64,000 nt of DNA, from assembly GCA_019914945.1 (NCBI GenBank), contig CM034109.1, positions 5,084,001-5,148,000 on the forward strand. The letters are read 5' to 3'. The number at the start of each line of letters is the position of its first letter. Within the stretch, counting starts at the first letter, position 1. Source of the stretch: Typha latifolia. Lineage: Eukaryota > Streptophyta > Magnoliopsida > Poales > Typhaceae. The position numbers and the translations under genes are program-made. This document shows, in pieces, positions 9,504 to 21,144 of this stretch. The notes under the pieces are model-generated. The model did not search any database. It saw only the letters and a program-made list of their open reading frames with translations, and was not told the DNA's origin.

Positions 9504-10638
9504 AACATGTTTACAAGATCCCTATTTTTTATTCCTAGTAAATATTTTTATGATTTTAATGCTGACTTAGTGATCCTATCGCAGAGCACCCTGTTACCAA
9601 CGCTCAGCCCGGGCCGACCGTGATTAGGTGGGGACTACTCTTCACTAGGGACTTTTTAGCGAATCTAAGCAAGTGGTCTATCTACTCTTGGTTCATTGTT
9701 TGATGTGATAGCATAAACATATATGACATGCTAATCTTTACATAGTATAATGCTTGACATGATTTATTATTTATTTAATGTGATGTGCTGCAGGCTTAAG
9801 TAACCATGTTTTCTTATTCTGTTATGCTAAACTTAATTATCTTGTCATGACACTTGCACACGTAAACACCTGAAAGGGATGATTCTACGTCTTAGTAGTA
9901 CCCGACACCTCTCTAGCCAGGGTTAGGAGCGAAGGATATTTTATAGTATATATAGTAGGGCCTACGTCTAAGGTCTCAGTTTGTGGATCCCAGACAATTA
10001 GGAGCCGTTTCACCAAACGATAGGCGATTTACTATCATTGATGAGAATTTCTCTTTTAATAGTGCTTAAACTGGAAAATAAGAGTAGGATGATGTAGACC
10101 TAGTAGTACCCGATGACGTAGGGTAAATGCGTCTATATGTGACTCATGAGATTTTCGCACTATGGTGCGATGATGTGGAGCCACGAGCTCGGTGGAGTCG
10201 TACAAATGTGCAGTACCGAGTTATTCGTCGGGTTATAGGCAAGCAATTCTACCGCTAAGGTCTAGCCTCCCTTGAGGGCCTGTGTTAGGACTATGCATGC
10301 AAGTTATTGACATATATACTCCATGTTATGATGCATATCGTTCTATATGATGCACTTTCCTATATCTTATTTTGAGCCAGATGTGATAATTATTGTTGAT
10401 GAATAATTAGTTATAGTACCAATTGCTGAACGTCAGGCTCACGAAATATACTCTTGTTAGGGACATTTACCCTTCTTTTTTATTATGGATGAATTTGTTG
10501 TGGCTTGGGGCTTCGTGTTTCGCTTAAATTATTTGGATTCCTTACTTGATGGCGCGTTGTTGAGCTTCTAAACCCCCATGTGACCTCACGTGAGGGGTAA
10601 GCCTCATGAGAGCCATATGGCGGTATTGGGGTGTTACA
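9504..10638 (+). repeat. 5' LTR of element D, truncated on the left
   Basis: It matches the second half of the 3' LTR (about 19465-20447), with landmarks 'gtgattaggtggggact' and 'acccgacacctc', and ends in GTGTTACA. About 1.1 kb of the expected 2.2 kb remains. The left breakpoint abuts C-family internal DNA. No gene is present. Confidence 0.75.
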
Positions 10639-10641
10639 ACA

Positions 10642-10653
10642 TGGTATCAGTGC
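10642..10653 (+). other. Primer binding site of element D
   Basis: TGGTATCAGTGC lies three bases after the 5' LTR end and is one base different from the iMet-type TGGTATCAGAGC. Confidence 0.75.
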
Positions 10654-10813
10654 TAGGTTTTCAAAAAAAAAATTCTAGTAAATCCATCGAAAATACACCA
10701 CCTACGAAAAGATATACAGAATGAACAAAAATAACAATAATAATATAGATTTGTTAATACCTATGTGTTTATCTTCTAGGTTTTAATATGGGTTGTCAAT
10801 TCGTGAATCTAGG

Positions 10814-12110
10814 ATGCCACCTCGCTGCCGTCCTACCGCCATCTCCAAGGGCACATCAACCCCAATCGGGAATCCCAATGCAGAGGCGATAGTGGTCAGC
10901 ATAGAGACATTTGCATGCTTGGTCCAGCAACAGGACAGATTGAACAAGGAGGTTCTACATGTCCGTGCAGCCTCCGCACAAACTGATGAGGCCCCTAGTC
11001 ACCCGGAAAGTAGCAGAGGAGGGACATCCTTGAACTGCTACATGTAGTTAAACCCCCCGGTTTTTAGTGACACTACTAAGCCATTGGAGGCTAACAGATG
11101 GTTAATGGATATCAAGAAGATCTTGGACACCCTAGAGTGCCCCGATAGGTAGTGTGTCTCCTTCGCTACCTTCCTCATTCGTGGTGATGCTGAGCGGTGG
11201 TGGTGGCACGCGATAGAAAGGTTGATCCGATTGACACCAGGGTCGAAGATTATTACTTGGGCCATGTTCTCTAATGCATTCAACCAGAAATATTTTCCCA
11301 TGGCTGTGAGGAACTAGCTGTAGAGGGATTTCAACAATTTGAACCAAGGAAGCATGTCCGTGGCTCAGTATGAGGTGATCTTCGATGCCCATCTCATTTC
11401 GCAGTATATCTAGTTCTTGATGACAGGGTCAGGGCTGAGCACTTCCGCGAGGGCTTGGGTCTTGGCATTAGAGAGCGACTATCTATTTTGGGGCCTCTTT
11501 CCTACACCATAACTGTGGAGCGAACCATGGTTGCTAAGGCTAATATTATGGACTAAAAGGCCTTGAACCAGGACTGGGATCAATCGGGTCGTCGTTAGGG
11601 CCCGGGGCGTGACGACCACCGCCCTAGTTTAAGCTCAGGGTTGGGTGGCTCCTCCTAATCGAGACTTGCTTACCATCCTTACTAGGCAGGTAGCTCTACC
11701 TCCAGGTTGGCTCTGCTTAGTTCAAGCTCCCCTAGTTCAGGGGGCATCAGCTGGGCCCCTTCCCAGGCTAGCGTTGGTGGTCCTGTACGGGGCTCCCCGA
11801 CTACCACGGGGACTGAGCTCGCACCGACACCTTCCAGGGCGTGGGGGTGTTACAATTGTGGCTAAGAGTGTCACATGTCCAGAGATTGCCTTCATCCTCA
11901 TCGTCTTGCCTAGTGCTTCTTGTGTGGCCAATAGGGCCATCTTTGCGATCACTACCCAACTCGATTTGCCTCTTCTTCCCGCCTCTCTGCTGTTTCGGTG
12001 CCCGAAGCCTTTCAAGCCTCTTTCCTTGGCGATCAGGGTCGTGGATCTACCAGAGCTAGCCCATCACACCAGGGTAGAGACCCACGCACCGGTCGGGTAT
12101 TTGCTATGAT
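10814..12110 (+). pseudogene. gag: Gag remnant of element D
   Basis: The likely start is ATG 10814 (MPPRCRPTA). The capsid part reads, with stops, through PLEANRWLMDIKKIL (about 11080), then FNQKYFP and QGSMSVAQYEV. A CCHC zinc knuckle with the pattern CYNCG-x-ECHMSRDC is at about 11850-11895, followed by a weaker second one. In-frame TAG codons at 11045, 11150, 11315 and 11321 fall where relatives usually have Gln. A frame change occurs near 11640. The domain assignment is secure; the gene is inactive. Confidence 0.75.
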
Positions 12111-12545
12111 AGAGATGGATGCCCTGGCTTCTAATGAGGTCGCTACAAGTACTATAACTTTATTTTCTCGGCCTGCTAAGGTCTTGTTCAACCCGAGGGC
12201 CACGCATTTTTATTTCTTACACTTTTCTGCCTCACGCTGCCCATCTTACTGAGTTTCTTGATGAGCCTCTCCTGATATCCATTCCTTTGGGGGACGCGTC
12301 TGAGATTAGCCATGTCCTCCATGCTTACATCGTTGGTTTTGGCGAGTGGGACTTCCTAGTGGATCTGCTGCCCTTAGAAATGCAAAATTTTGGCATTATT
12401 GTAGGGATAGATTGGCTAGCGTCATACCATGCAAGCATCGACTGCTTTTGGAAGGAAGTGGTACTTCATTTAAGTGGGGGAGTGGTTTGTTGGATTCGCA
12501 AGTCGCATCTAGGCCTTTTGGCCCACATCTCTTCCTTACTCTAGA
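12111..12545 (+). pseudogene. Aspartic protease remnant of element D
   Basis: FAMIEMDALASNEV marks the usual gag-protease junction. The active-site region reads VLFNPRATHF where the family has a D-x-G triad, so both the catalytic Asp and the Gly are lost. GIIVGIDWLASYHASIDC (about 12390-12445) is the conserved C-terminal half of the domain. Frame shifts separate the two parts. Confidence 0.7.
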
Positions 12546-12549
12546 CCCA

Positions 12550-14000
12550 ATAGTTAATGCCAAGCTTTTGCTCCGACCCTTCCTCCTTGGACCCAGCTCC
12601 ATCTGGTGGACCCGTCCCTCTTACGGATGTGGTTATGGTCCATGAGTTCCCAGACGTCTTCCCCGAAGATATTGTAGGATTGCCCCCTGATCGCAAAGTC
12701 GAGTTCTCCATTACTTTAGTTCCCAACGCAAGGCTTGTGTCTAAGTCACCCTACCGAATGGCACTTTTGGAGATAGCAAAACTCCAAAGATAGATTAATG
12801 ATCTCCTTCAGAAAGGATTCATTTGCCCTTGGGGTGCGCCGATCTTATTTGTTAAGAAAAAGGATGGTACCATACGCTTATGTGTCGATTACCAAGAGTT
12901 GAACCCGGTAATCATGAAGAACAAGTATCCTCTCCCCTACATCGAGGACCATTTTGATCAACTCCGTGGTGCCTGAGTGTTCTCAAATATTTGACCTATA
13001 GATGGGTTATCACCAGCTCAAAATTAGAGAGGAGGATATTTTGAAGATGGCGTTTCGCTCTCAGCATGGTCATTATGAGTTTCCGGTCATGCCTTTTGGG
13101 TTGACCAACGCGCCGACCGTCTTCATGGATCTAATGAATCGGGTGTTTCGCCCATTTTTGGATATGTTTGTGGTGGTATTTATTGATGACATTCTGATCT
13201 ATTCTTCCAGTGAACAGGAGCACAAGCGGCATCTCCGATTGGTACTGTTGACCTTGAGGGAAGAATGTCAAATTCTCTAAATGTGAGTTTTGGTTGGAGG
13301 AAGTGGTCTTTCTAGGTCACGTTTTGTCGGGAGATGGCATTCGAGTTGACCAATTGAAGATCTCAGCAATGTTGGAATAGAAGCGACCGACTAGTGTGCC
13401 TGAAATTTGAAGTTTCATTGGGCTTGCTGGTTATTACAAACGCTTTGTGGAGAGATTTTCAAAAATTGCCTCCCCTCTTTCTAGGTTAACTTGCAAGAAC
13501 CAACAGTTTGTGTGGGACCCAAATTGCGAAGAGAGCTTTCTAGAGTTGAAGCATCGGTTGACGATGGCCCCCATCCTCAAAATTTGGCGACGCCACCTTT
13601 ATGGGATGCGTGCTGATGCAAGTGGGGAGGGTGGTAGCCTATGCCTCCCATCAATTGAAGAACTACGAGAAGAGCTACCCCACTCATGACTTGGAGTTAG
13701 CTGTTGTAGTTTTTGCTCTCAAAATCAGGCGACACCACCTTTATGGGGAGAAGTGCGAAATCTTTTTTGATCATAAGAGCCTCAAGTATTTATTCACTCA
13801 AAAAGATTTGAACCTTCATCAACAATGGTTGAAGCTGGTCAATGACTATTATTGCACCATCAACTACCACCCAGGAAAAGCTAATGTGGTGGCAGATGTG
13901 TTGAGTAGGAAATCCTCGAGCAATCTAGCCTTTATGCTTACTGAGCAGCCAACCCTTTTGAGGGACTTGCTGCGCCTGGATACCTCAATACTGGCTTAGA
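12550..14000 (+). pseudogene. pol: Reverse transcriptase and RNase H remnant of element D
   Basis: The RT is recognisable from VHEFPDVFPEDI (about 12640) through [37 protein letters not shown] and [12 protein letters not shown] to the catalytic [10 protein letters not shown] (about 13178-13207). GLAGYYKRFVERFSKIASPL marks the RT connection. RNase H follows (about 13590-13920) with [20 protein letters not shown] and [16 protein letters not shown], repeated partly by a local duplication or shift near 13600. In-frame stops are seen at 12791 (TAG), near 12974-12995, at about 13378 (TAG, probably an old Trp) and about 13409 (TGA). Active enzyme is not expected. Confidence 0.85.
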
Positions 14001-14978
14001 GGGGAGGGAGGAGGCTCCTTGCCCAGCTCACCACCAAACCCACCCTTTTAGATAGGATTAAGGCAGCCTAGGAGGATGATTCCACCTTTCTCTAGATTAT
14101 ACAGCAGGTGTTGAGCAGCAGGAGGAGCAAATTTAGTTTGGACCCAACCAGAGTTTGAGATTTGGTGAAAGATTCTGTGTACCCGAGTCGAGGGTACTAC
14201 GGGAGGAAATTTTGGCAAAAGCCCATCAATCTGCTTATGCCTTACATCCAAGGAAAACCAAGATGTACCACAGCCTGCGATAGCATTTTTGGTGGCCCAA
14301 TCTAAAGACAAGTATTGCAAAGCTCGTCTCGGTGTTTGACATGTCAACAGGTGAAGATCGAGCATCAAAGACCTGCTGTTACCCTCCAACTGTTAGCTAT
14401 TCCAAAAAGGATGTGGGAGCACATTATTATAGATTTTGTTACTAGGGTAACAAGAACCAAGAGGAAGAAGGATGCCATTATAGATAAGGTTAACTAAATC
14501 AACACACTTCCTGTCAATCTGCGTCTCCGACTCGATGGAATAACTTGCCATTCAGTTTAGGGACGAGATATTTTGCCAGCATGGGGTTCCTGTCTCTAGC
14601 ACATCAGATTGGGACCCCAAGTTTGTATCTCAATTTTGGCGTCACCTACATAAGTCCTTTGGGACCAAGTTGCTTTACAACACAGCTTACCACCCTCAAA
14701 CTAATGGGCAGACTAAATGTGTCATTCAAACTTTAGAGGATATGCTTCGGGTCAACGTGGGAAATTTTGGGCTGGGGTGGGACCGGCATCTGTTGCTAAT
14801 TGAGTTTGCATATAATAATAGCTATCATTCCAGTATTGGAATGCCTCCTTATGAGGCCCTCTATGGACACAAATGTCGGACGCCAATCAATGGGGATGAG
14901 GTAGGGGAGAGAAAAGTGGAGAATGTAGTATTGGTACAAGAAACTATCGACAAGGTCCACTTAATCTAGGAGTGCCTG
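14001..14978 (+). pseudogene. Integrase remnant of element D, part 1
   Basis: The zinc-finger half is seen in shifted frames (SSRCLTCQQVKIEHQRPA at about 14318). The core follows with MWEHIIIDFVTRV, then DWDPKFVSQFW (about 14604 on) and YHPQTNGQTKCVIQTLEDM (about 14690), and the PPYEALYG motif. The frame contains TAG stops at 14069 and 14967. It is cut at 14978 by the inverted C-family solo LTR and resumes at 17676. Confidence 0.8.
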
Positions 14979-17439
14979 TGTAACACCCAAACGCTAAATA
15001 CGTGCATGGCACGAGCCTATACGGCACGTGCGTAGCACCTGACCATTTGGTTGGTTACTAACAATCAAATAAACCTGTAGCAACATTATAATTTTATTCA
15101 CAATATCTAAACTAAGAATAACTCAAGTCTAACTGTCAACAACATACAGATAACCCTACTTGGGCTCCACACAGGCCACAACACATCATCAAGAGCTTTT
15201 CACAACTACATATACACAACAGAGGTATATACATAATTATACAAGTACAAAGTCACCTGCTAAAATATAAGACAAGGATACATATACACTTTGGAGGAGG
15301 TCTACTGATACATTAGATAAGATAACTCATCTGGCATATAACACTAACCACACTCTACTCCTCACTCACCGGCAAGATCTCTAAGGGAGAATCCTACTCC
15401 TCTCGTTCACCTGGGTTTTTGGAAAGGAGAAAACAAAGAGAGTCATGAGCTAAAGGCTCAGTGAATAGACCTTACCCCGAATCAGTGATGCCAAACAGAG
15501 AGTAAATCAAGTACTAGATAATATGAATCAGAAAGAGTATCATGTCATGAATGAGTAAATGAATGTGTCCTCAATAATACATAAATGAAATATATATAAA
15601 CATGTCGTAACTGATAAGAATACATAATCCTCGACAATGAATAAACAAGTCACCACGTCATATGATCATCATAACTCTCTCTCAAATATGATATATGATG
15701 CATGCCGACCATGACAATGCTATGATATCAAATGCAATCATATATGATGTATATTGACCACTCAATAATCAGGTATGTCAGATAATAATGAAATCATATG
15801 CATTTCTTAACATCACGATCATCACCGACATCCCGGTATAATATTATCATACTAGACCATTGTGCACAGTCAACACCCGGTACCCGGTCTCAACATCATG
15901 CCCGAAGGCTCCGAGCATACTCTGCCATCGACAAGGAGTATCTCAAATATAACCATACTCTGCCATCCGCTAAGGGTATCAACATCTATCCAGACCGGGC
16001 ACCCCACATAGTTGATAGAAACCTCGTGAGGAAAACTCGCCACATATGCCCTAGCGAACGGCATGTGTCTGATTGTCTGTGCGCACAGACTCAACTGACC
16101 TCAGATATGGGCCATGAGATATTGCATATTAGCGACCATAATCATCACTCCAGGCACCCCTAACCCTAGCGCCTACTCGGGTATCCCTACGTTTTCTATC
16201 AACTATCCTATCAATCACATTTCATGTTTTTCTTCTAAATGACAGATCATATGCATATATCTAGTACGATAACAAGTTAACGCATAATAGGAATTTAGGT
16301 GGAATAGGAATCAAGAGAAAATGATGCAATGTAGTCTCCAACTGTATCGTCAACACATGCATACTCATGCTAATCTATTACATGCATACTCATGCTACAG
16401 ATCAACTTGGTAAACAATCATAACAATAGAATCATCTCTAATCATCTCTATATATATCACCAATGTACTCATATCCCAGATCAGCATAATCAAATGCATG
16501 ATAAAATATGCTCGACTGTAATCATCAATAGGTAAATTCATATAATCATGCTGGAGGCCAAAACATGCATGTATATAATATATAATATAACATAATTTGA
16601 GAAAGGCGTCTAGGGGATAAGACTACTCACCACCACTACAAATACCAAACAACCACTTGTTCACACTGCTACGATAACGATCAAACCTCGATAGTTAAGT
16701 CCACGGGGTCTTAAACAGGGGGGTCGAGAGCTGAAATTATTTATAACAAATATGTCAGTCTTTCTATTAATTAAAATTAACTCGACAAAAAGATAGTTTC
16801 ATGTTGTAATTATGTACTCTTCATTTATATAATTGTTTTGCTATTTATTAACCATAATTATATTATCTAATAGTGTATTTAAAATATAATTATCTACCTA
16901 ATATTCTCCTTGATAATTAAGAAGATAAGAATTAAGTTACTACAAATAATTACGTAAGAATATACGTACATAACCCTAATAATTACTATTACCTACATAG
17001 GATAATAATAGTAATTTATATTACAGGTGTTTTGCTAAACATGATATAATTAGAATTATTTACTAACTATGATATAATTATATTTAATTTCTATAACCTA
17101 AATACATTAAATTAACTATGCTAAATTAATTGTGCATATATATATATATAAATATAATTATATATAGTGCTGGGCTCAGCCCAGCACCATGCACAGCAAG
17201 GTGCTGGGCCACCCCTTGCAGGGTGCAGCCAGGGAGAGAAGGGAAGAAGGAGGAGGAGAGGAAGAAGAAAGAGGAGAAGAAGAAGAAGAAGAAGAAGGAG
17301 AAGAAGAAGAAAGAAGAAGAAGAAGGTTGGGCCATGGGGGAGGGTGCGCCGCGCTGGTGGCCACTCAGCGGCTGGCCTCTCGCCGACGGCTCAATCCTCC
17401 GGCAGTCCGAGAGAAAGCCGACAAAGAGAAAAAAGAGAG

Positions 17440-17472
<33 letters not shown>

Positions 17473-17675
17473 GAGAGAAAGAGAAGGAGGGAAGCTTACT
17501 GGCGTTAGTGGAGGTGGCGGCGGCAGGGGCCCACCGCGCCAGCTGGCTTGGCTAGGTTGGCCGGGCCGGCGCTTGGGGCGCGTGGCAGCCATCTCTGCTG
17601 CCACTGCATGGGCACGTCAGCTCGTGCCATGCAGTGCAGGAATTTTTTTTATTTTTTTTACCTTGGGTTATTACA
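14979..17675 (-). mobile_element. Inverted C-family solo LTR inserted in element D integrase
   Basis: It spans 2697 bp from TGTAACACCC (14979) to TTACA (17675). Flanks GCCTG (14974-14978) and GCCTA (17676-17680) form a 5-bp target duplication with one change. On the minus strand it runs in the same order as 40323-43357: terminus, GA/CT-rich tract (17220-17500), hairpin (17167-17187), AT-rich part, 'gtgagtagtcttatccc' and the terminal GC-rich part. No internal region or second LTR is present, so it is a solo LTR left by LTR-LTR recombination. The GA-rich ORFs inside it are low complexity. Confidence 0.85.
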
Positions 17676-18175
17676 GCCTACGCACTGTTTAGAGTCGACA
17701 AAACAACTATACAGATCATCGATGTCATGACCTTGATTTTTAGGTTGGGGATAAAGTTTTTCTCCGAGTGTCACCTTAGAAGGGGGTTTTCAATTTTGGG
17801 AGAAAGGGCAAACTAAGCCCTCGCTATGTGGACCCATTTGAGATACTAGAGTGCGTTGGGTCGGTGGCTTACCGAGTTGCTCTACTCCTTGATTTGGCCC
17901 AGATCCATGACATATTTTACGTTTCCATGCCGAGGGGTTATGTGCACGACCCTTCCCATATTCTCTAGTATGAGCCTATCTACCTCCAGAAGGATTTGAG
18001 CTACGAAGAGCAGCCGATACAGATTCTAGACACGGGGACAAAGACGTTGAGAGCCAAGACCATACCTTTAGTCAAGGTGCTTTGGACAAATCATTCAGCG
18101 GAGGTCTTGTGGGAGCGTGAAGAAGAGATGAGGGCAACCTATCCTTTCCTATTTGAATCATTGTGTGCGTAATTA
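17676..18175 (+). pseudogene. Integrase C-terminus and chromodomain-like end of element D, part 2
   Basis: The reading frame interrupted at 14978 resumes without loss after one copy of the target duplication. KVFLRVSP, RKGKLSPRYVDPFEIL, VAYRVALLLDLAQIHDIFYVS and RGYVHDPSHIL are followed by a chromodomain-like end (KTIPLVKVLWTNHSAEVLWE), closing at TAA near 18172. TAG stops at 17690 and 17741 occur at expected Gln positions. Confidence 0.8.
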
Positions 18176-18212
18176 AATTTTGAGTCAAAATTTTTTATAA
18201 GGGTAGTAGAGA

Positions 18213-18412
18213 TGTAACATACTAAATAAAAAAAGGGGGCCACGTGAAAGCCACATGCCCACCCTCATGTCCCCTCCCTTGGTAGGTCTTGGCCTGACAA
18301 AGGGGTGCCTTTGTCAGGCCAAGGTGAGGGGAGGAGGACAGGCCTAGCCCTCCCCTCCCCCCTGCACATGCCACCATCGGCGTGTGCAGAGAGCCACCGC
18401 CCTCTCCCTTCC

Positions 18413-18460
<48 letters not shown>

Positions 18461-20447
18461 CCCCTCCCTCCCTCCATATTTTACTTTGCCCCCTTCGAGG
18501 AGAGCTCGACATTACCCCTCTTTCCTTCCACCCTTCTCATCTCCCTTTCCAAACATCACCGTGATTGTCCCCATCGTGATCAGGCCAGTATAGACCTCGT
18601 CATCGTTAGTGAGTCTTCTCCCTCCTCATCCTTTCTATTCTCTCCGATGATGACACGGCACTTCGGGCTATGCGTCATCACCGCCCCTCCTTCCTCGAAG
18701 GCGGCAGTAGTGGACCACCGGCCTTAGTGCTCCCCCTACGATGGGGGGTGGCGACTTAAGGGGTGGAGAGGAGGTGGTACCTCTCCTCTCGGCTCTCAGC
18801 CCGAGTGCTGCAAGCAGGCGTGCCTACCTCGAGTAGCTCCCACTAGCCCGAGCGTGCCCGACTCGGGCTGGGGTAGGTCGAGCTCATGCGCGCCTACCTC
18901 GAGCTAAGTGTGACTAGCTCGGCCGCTCTTGTCTTAGGTTGGCTTGACCAGCCCAAACGCGTTGAAGCGGCCCCGGGCTGGACTAGGCTAGCCTGGGCAC
19001 GGCGGCCTGGGCACGGCGGCCTTGGGCTGGGTGTGTCCAGCTCAGTCGCGCCTGCCTCGCTCTGGCTCGGGCGCTTTGAATCTGCCCCGGGCTAGAGTAG
19101 GCTAGCCCGAGCGCTACCGCATCTAGGTAGGCATGACTAACTCGGTTATGCCTGCCTTTCTGCCAACTCGGGCACCCCCACGCACCCTCTAGGCTAGCTC
19201 GCCCGGTCCGAGCACGTTGGTCCGCCTCGGGCTAGGTTGGGCCAGCTTGGGCCAGCTTGGGCGCGCTCCCCACAAGCTGGGCCTATCCTGCCCAAGCATC
19301 GGGCCTAGCTAGCCCGAGCGCTGGCTGTGGACTGAGCCTAGTCGTCAGTCAGGCTCTTTTAAGCTCATTTTCTTTCTTGGGCTTAGCCTCATGTTTTGGG
19401 GCAGGGTAGGGGTTGAGTTGGGTTTTCTTTCCCTTTTATCTTAATCCACAGCATTTAATACTACTTGTTCCTATTTTCTATTCCTAGTAAATCTTGTTAA
19501 GATGGTGTTGTTGACTTAGTGATCCTGCCGTAGAGCACCATGTGACCAGCGCTCAGTCCGGGGCCAGCTGTGATTAGGTGGGGACTGCTATTTGTCAAGA
19601 ACTTTTTAGCGAATTTAGGCAAGTGGTCTATCCACTCTTGATTCATTATTTGATGTGATAGCATAAACATATATGACATGGTAATCTTTGCATTCTAGCA
19701 AAACCTGTCTACATAGTATATTGCTTGATATGATTTGTTATTTATTTAATGTGATGTGCCGCATGTTTAGGTAACCATGTTTACTATTCTATTATGCTAA
19801 ACTTAATTATCTTGTCATGACATTTGCAAACGTACATGACCCGAAGGGGATGATTCTATGTCTTGGCAATACCCGACACCTCCCTAGCCAAGGTTAGAGA
19901 CGGGGGATATTTTATAGTAAATATAGTAGGGCCAACGCCAGAGGTCTCAATCTATGGATCCCAAACAATCAAGCAGTCGTTTTGTCGGGTAATGGGCAAT
20001 TTTTAATCGATCGATAATAATCTATCCCTTAAGGGTGCTTAAACTAAAAAATAAGAGTAGAATGACATAGACCTAGTGGTACCTAATGACGCAGGGTAAA
20101 GACGTCCGTAGATAATAGCTCATGAGATTTTCGCACTTTGGTGCAATGATGTGGAGTCACAGGCTCAGTGTGGGCTTACGATTAAGGTCCTTAAGCTGCG
20201 CAGGCAGATGATTGTTCATGCTATTTATCGGGTTATGGTTTCATATTTTATTCTGAACTTATAATCAGGGATCTATATCCCCATTTTATAACTATTTTGA
20301 TCATGTACTCCTGTTGTGGCCTGGGGACCGTGTTCCGCTTAAACTATTTAGATTCCTTGTTAAATGGCATGTTGTCGAGCTTCTAAACCCCTATGTAACC
20401 CTCATTGTAAGCCTGTGAGAGCCACGTGACGATATTGAGGTGTTATA
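18213..20447 (+). repeat. 3' LTR of element D
   Basis: About 2235 bp, from TGTAACATAC to GTGTTATA, where the expected CA end is TA. It is preceded by a purine-rich stretch (about 18200-18212). It includes a perfect 16-bp hairpin (18288-18323), a CT microsatellite (18415-18460) and a degenerate GC-rich tract with repeated 'ggctagcccgagcg'-like units (about 18780-19340). No gene is seen. Confidence 0.8.
18288..18323 (+). repeat. Perfect 16-bp hairpin in element D LTR
   Basis: Arms CTTGGCCTGACAAAGG (18288-18303) and CCTTTGTCAGGCCAAG (18308-18323) flank the loop GGTG. It lies about 75 bp inside the 3' LTR start. The matching part of the 5' LTR is deleted, so conservation cannot be tested here. 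Confidence 0.8.
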
Positions 20448-21144
20448 TTTAGTGTTTTACTGAAATGATAAAAATAGAGCATTTTGGTATTAATTATAAG
20501 ATAGAGTCTTAGCAAAGAATATAAGGTTTGGAGCAGGGGTAGTTTGATAAAAAAAAAATTTACATAATTATTACTTAAAATTTTAAATTATCATGATTGT
20601 CGTTACATTCTTTAAAATATATTATTGCATTCTTTCAAAAATGTCCTTCTATTATTAAAATATAATTAATCATGAAAAAACACAACTCGGATTTTTAAAA
20701 GAAAAATATTTTACTTTAAAATAATTTTAAAGCTGTCTATATTACACCAATACCATAGTACAGCAATAATATTTTCTTTATGCTAAATATTATAAATTTA
20801 AAAAAAGAAATACTTATACGTGTTTATTAATTTTAATTATAGTCTTATTAGAAATATTTTGTTAAAAGCTAATCATAATGATAATTTTAAAATATTTTAA
20901 TAGCAATTATAATATTTTAAAGAATAACGATAATTTTCAAAAGGAGGGGAAAAATACCATAAAAGCCGTCAATTTTCGGTATTTTAGCCTGCGCGCGTTA
21001 GAATACCTCCGTCCTACCCAACAGGATCGTTCTTTCTTTCATCGATTCCATCGCATAGTGCTTCTCTAGTTCTCTTCTCCCGCTACTCCGTCGAAACCCT
21101 AACACTAACCCTAATCCGTTCAAACCCTCCATCACAATCTTCTA
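20448..21144 (+). promoter_or_regulatory. Upstream region and 5' UTR of eIF4B
   Basis: AT-rich DNA without a gene (20448-20990) changes to GC-balanced DNA near 20990. 'Cgaaaccctaacactaaccctaatcc' lies about 45 bp before the ATG. It holds a telo-box AAACCCTAA (21094-21102) and a second AACCCTAA (21107-21114). Telo-boxes are common near starts of plant translation-machinery genes. The transcription start is not located. Confidence 0.55.
21094..21114 (+). promoter_or_regulatory. Telo-box pair upstream of eIF4B
   Basis: AAACCCTAA at 21094 and AACCCTAA at 21107 match the telo-box found near promoters and 5' UTRs of ribosomal and translation genes in plants. The role here is inferred. Confidence 0.6.

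Larger units (their letters stand above)
9504..20447 (+). mobile_element. Element D: decayed Del/Tekay-like Ty3/gypsy chromovirus
   Basis: The order is a truncated 5' LTR (9504-10638), PBS, gag with zinc knuckle, protease, RT, RNase H, integrase, chromodomain-type C-terminus and 3' LTR (18213-20447). It is interrupted at 14979-17675 by an inverted C-family solo LTR. The left 5' LTR half is missing and many in-frame stops are present, so the element is dead. The lineage call rests on the end of Pol, where YVHDPSHIL, the expected linker and VKVLWTNHSAEVLWEREEEM appear as in Del/Tekay elements. Confidence 0.85.

Noticed and set aside
17126..17604. Long Arg/Glu/Lys-rich ORFs in several frames
   Set aside because: GA-rich tract of the inverted C solo LTR. 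The composition alone explains the lack of stops.
18222..18727. Pro/Ser/Leu-rich ORFs at the start of the D 3' LTR
   Set aside because: Low-complexity CT repeat and GC-rich LTR, no homologous frame in the 5' LTR.
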